A stretch of DNA of 22,016 nt. Source: a virus. The DNA is taken from positions 1 through 22,016 of the IMG/VR virus record IMGVR_UViG_3300025872_000345, one strand, 5' to 3'. Below the pieces are notes generated by a model. That model made no database searches. It saw only the letters and a list, made by a program, of their open reading frames with translations, and had not been told where the DNA came from. A program made the translations under genes and the position numbers. This document shows, in pieces, positions 21,279 to 22,016 of this stretch. Each line of letters begins with the position of its first letter. The first letter of the stretch is position 1.

Positions 21279-21697
21279 ACCGACGCGAGGCACTCCGCAA
21301 GGTCTACTCCAACCCCGAGCTCAGGGAGCGCATCAAGAAGCGCATCCTGGCCGGGGGCAAGGGCGGCCGCCCAGGTCAGTGGTCCGCGCGCAAGGCCCAG
21401 ATGGTCGCCCAGGAGTACAAGGCCAAGGGCGGCGGCTACCGCGGCGGCCCCTCCAAGGGCCAGTCCAGCCTCAAGCGCTGGACGAAGCAGGAGTGGACCA
21501 CGCCGTCGGGCAAGCCCAGCACGCAGGGCTCCAAGGCCACGGGCGAGGTCTACGCGCCGAAGAAGGCCATCGAGACCCTACGCTCGAGCCCGGGCGGGAT
21601 GGCGAAGCTCGCCGAGGCCACGCGGAAGAAGCGCGAGGCTACTCGGAAGGGCGAGCAGTTCGCTCGTCACGGTCTTCACGAAGGCAAGGATCGCTAA
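21275..21697 (+). CDS. DUF5872-like basic phage protein
   Basis: A 140-residue product starts at the ATG at 21275 (ATGA overlap, GGCAGGA upstream). It is very basic. After a helical N terminus the sequence has KGGRPGQWSARKAQMVAQEY, SSLKRWTKQEW, SGKPS and EVYAPKKAIETLRSS. The W...KQEW...SGKPS...Y-x-PK order matches, from memory, the DUF5872 family of phage and bacterial proteins of unknown function. Basic charge and head-gene context suggest nucleic-acid or scaffold contact, which is inference. It is the last gene before the leader of the coat gene. Confidence 0.6.
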   Translation: MNRREALRKVYSNPELRERIKKRILAGGKGGRPGQWSARKAQMVAQEYKAKGGGYRGGPSKGQSSLKRWTKQEWTTPSGKPSTQGSKATGEVYAPKKAIETLRSSPGGMAKLAEATRKKREATRKGEQFARHGLHEGKDR

Positions 21698-21921
21698 CGT
21701 GGACCCTCTCACCCTCACCCTCTAACTCAAAAAAATCTTTGTGCAACCCCTTGCGCGACAATAACCGCAGCGGTACTCTCATCGTGCACCTACAAGGTAG
21801 CTTCGGGTAGCCGCAAGGTCCGTCGACTCCGGGTAGGCAGGCGCAGCACTGGGTCCATCCCTCTCTGACCAGGTCGGTCAGGGCCGCTACGCGCCTGCCG
21901 ACCATTCCACTGGAGTCCACA
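21698..21921 (+). promoter_or_regulatory. Structured leader and possible promoter of the coat gene
   Basis: This 224-bp gap has no gene. An A-rich tract (21729-21735) is followed by TTGCGC (21751-21756), a 17-bp spacer and TACTCT (21774-21779), a weak promoter candidate. Further on, GGCAGGCGC (21836-21844) pairs with GCGCCTGCC (21891-21899). Inside it CTGACC (21865-21870) pairs with GGTCAG (21876-21881). This nested stem ends 22 bp before the ATG, with the SD GGAG (21912-21915) outside it. A leader that stabilises or times coat mRNA is plausible. Confidence 0.5.
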
Positions 21922-22016
21922 ATGGCCATCTCCACCGAAGTTCTGAACACCACGTTCGCGGACCTCCGCGGCCCCCTGATCAACTCGTTCATCCGCTCGA
22001 ACGAGCTCCTCGACGC
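21922..22016 (+). CDS. Probable major capsid protein, 3' partial
   Basis: Only the first 31 codons are in the window, from the ATG at 21922 with GGAG as SD. The N terminus reads MAISTEVLNTTFADLRGPLI followed by NSFIRSNELLD. The VL-x-TT-x-x-x-LR start with an asparagine-leucine pair a little later resembles the N termini of many phage coat proteins. It is also the position, after a structured leader, where an abundant protein is expected. The call rests on a short segment and gene context. The gene runs out of the window. Confidence 0.5.
   Translation, partial: MAISTEVLNTTFADLRGPLINSFIRSNELLD

Noticed and set aside
1-22016. tRNA or rRNA genes, integrase and attachment sites
   Set aside because: No cloverleaf, tRNA T-loop signature, recombinase motif or matching att-type repeat was seen by eye; a dedicated tRNA scan was not possible.

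Overview
The window looks like part of a very GC-rich genome of a tailed double-stranded DNA phage (or a prophage/metagenomic phage contig). The right half encodes a large terminase subunit, a portal protein, a probable scaffold, a capsid-fibre-like protein, a lytic transglycosylase and the start of a probable major coat protein. No host gene, tRNA, rRNA, integrase, transposase or CRISPR array was found. Genes are tightly packed with clear Shine-Dalgarno (SD) sequences and many ATGA/GTGA overlaps. The host cannot be named from this sequence; it is presumably a high-GC bacterium.

Layout. (1) 1-2312, plus strand: the 3' part of a DUF927-type P-loop ATPase and a small coupled gene, closed by a good hairpin terminator. 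(2) 2483-8555, minus strand: thirteen mostly small, largely unrecognised genes in two translationally coupled blocks (8555 to 6479 and 4759 to 2483), separated by a DUF932-like gene (4940-6388). The first block carries three paralogous genes, two of whose junctions share a 22-bp exact repeat. (3) 8556-9211: a non-coding control region with ten copies of a GTTAC/GTAAC-centred motif and an 11-bp-stem hairpin. It may be an origin and/or operator cluster, and one copy lies inside a predicted promoter. (4) 9212-9754, plus: a helix-turn-helix protein resembling small terminase subunits. (5) 9755-12333: an extremely GC-rich segment with two roughly 0.6-kb non-coding blocks around a minus-strand pair, a Gp88-like cysteine-rich protein and a small membrane protein, driven by a good sigma70-type promoter. 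(6) 12334-13341, plus: a protein with an RNA-polymerase-alpha-CTD/helix-hairpin-helix-like N terminus.

(7) 13398-20499, mainly minus: the packaging and head block, transcribed terL > portal > zinc-ribbon protein > two small proteins > scaffold candidate. A short plus-strand pair (an acidic protein and a lytic transglycosylase) converges on it, and a divergent fibre-like gene lies beyond. (8) 20544-22016, plus: four small basic phage proteins, a structured 224-bp leader and the first 31 codons of a probable major capsid protein. Head genes therefore lie on both strands, with only 44 bp between the divergent terL and plus-strand starts.

Working model (inference): the left half is the replication/early region, where the minus-strand cassette is probably controlled from the repeat-rich region at 8.6-9.1 kb and from a palindromic promoter near 4.8 kb. 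The right half builds and fills the head. The most promising undescribed material is the minus-strand cassette at 2.5-8.6 kb together with its repeat-rich control region.
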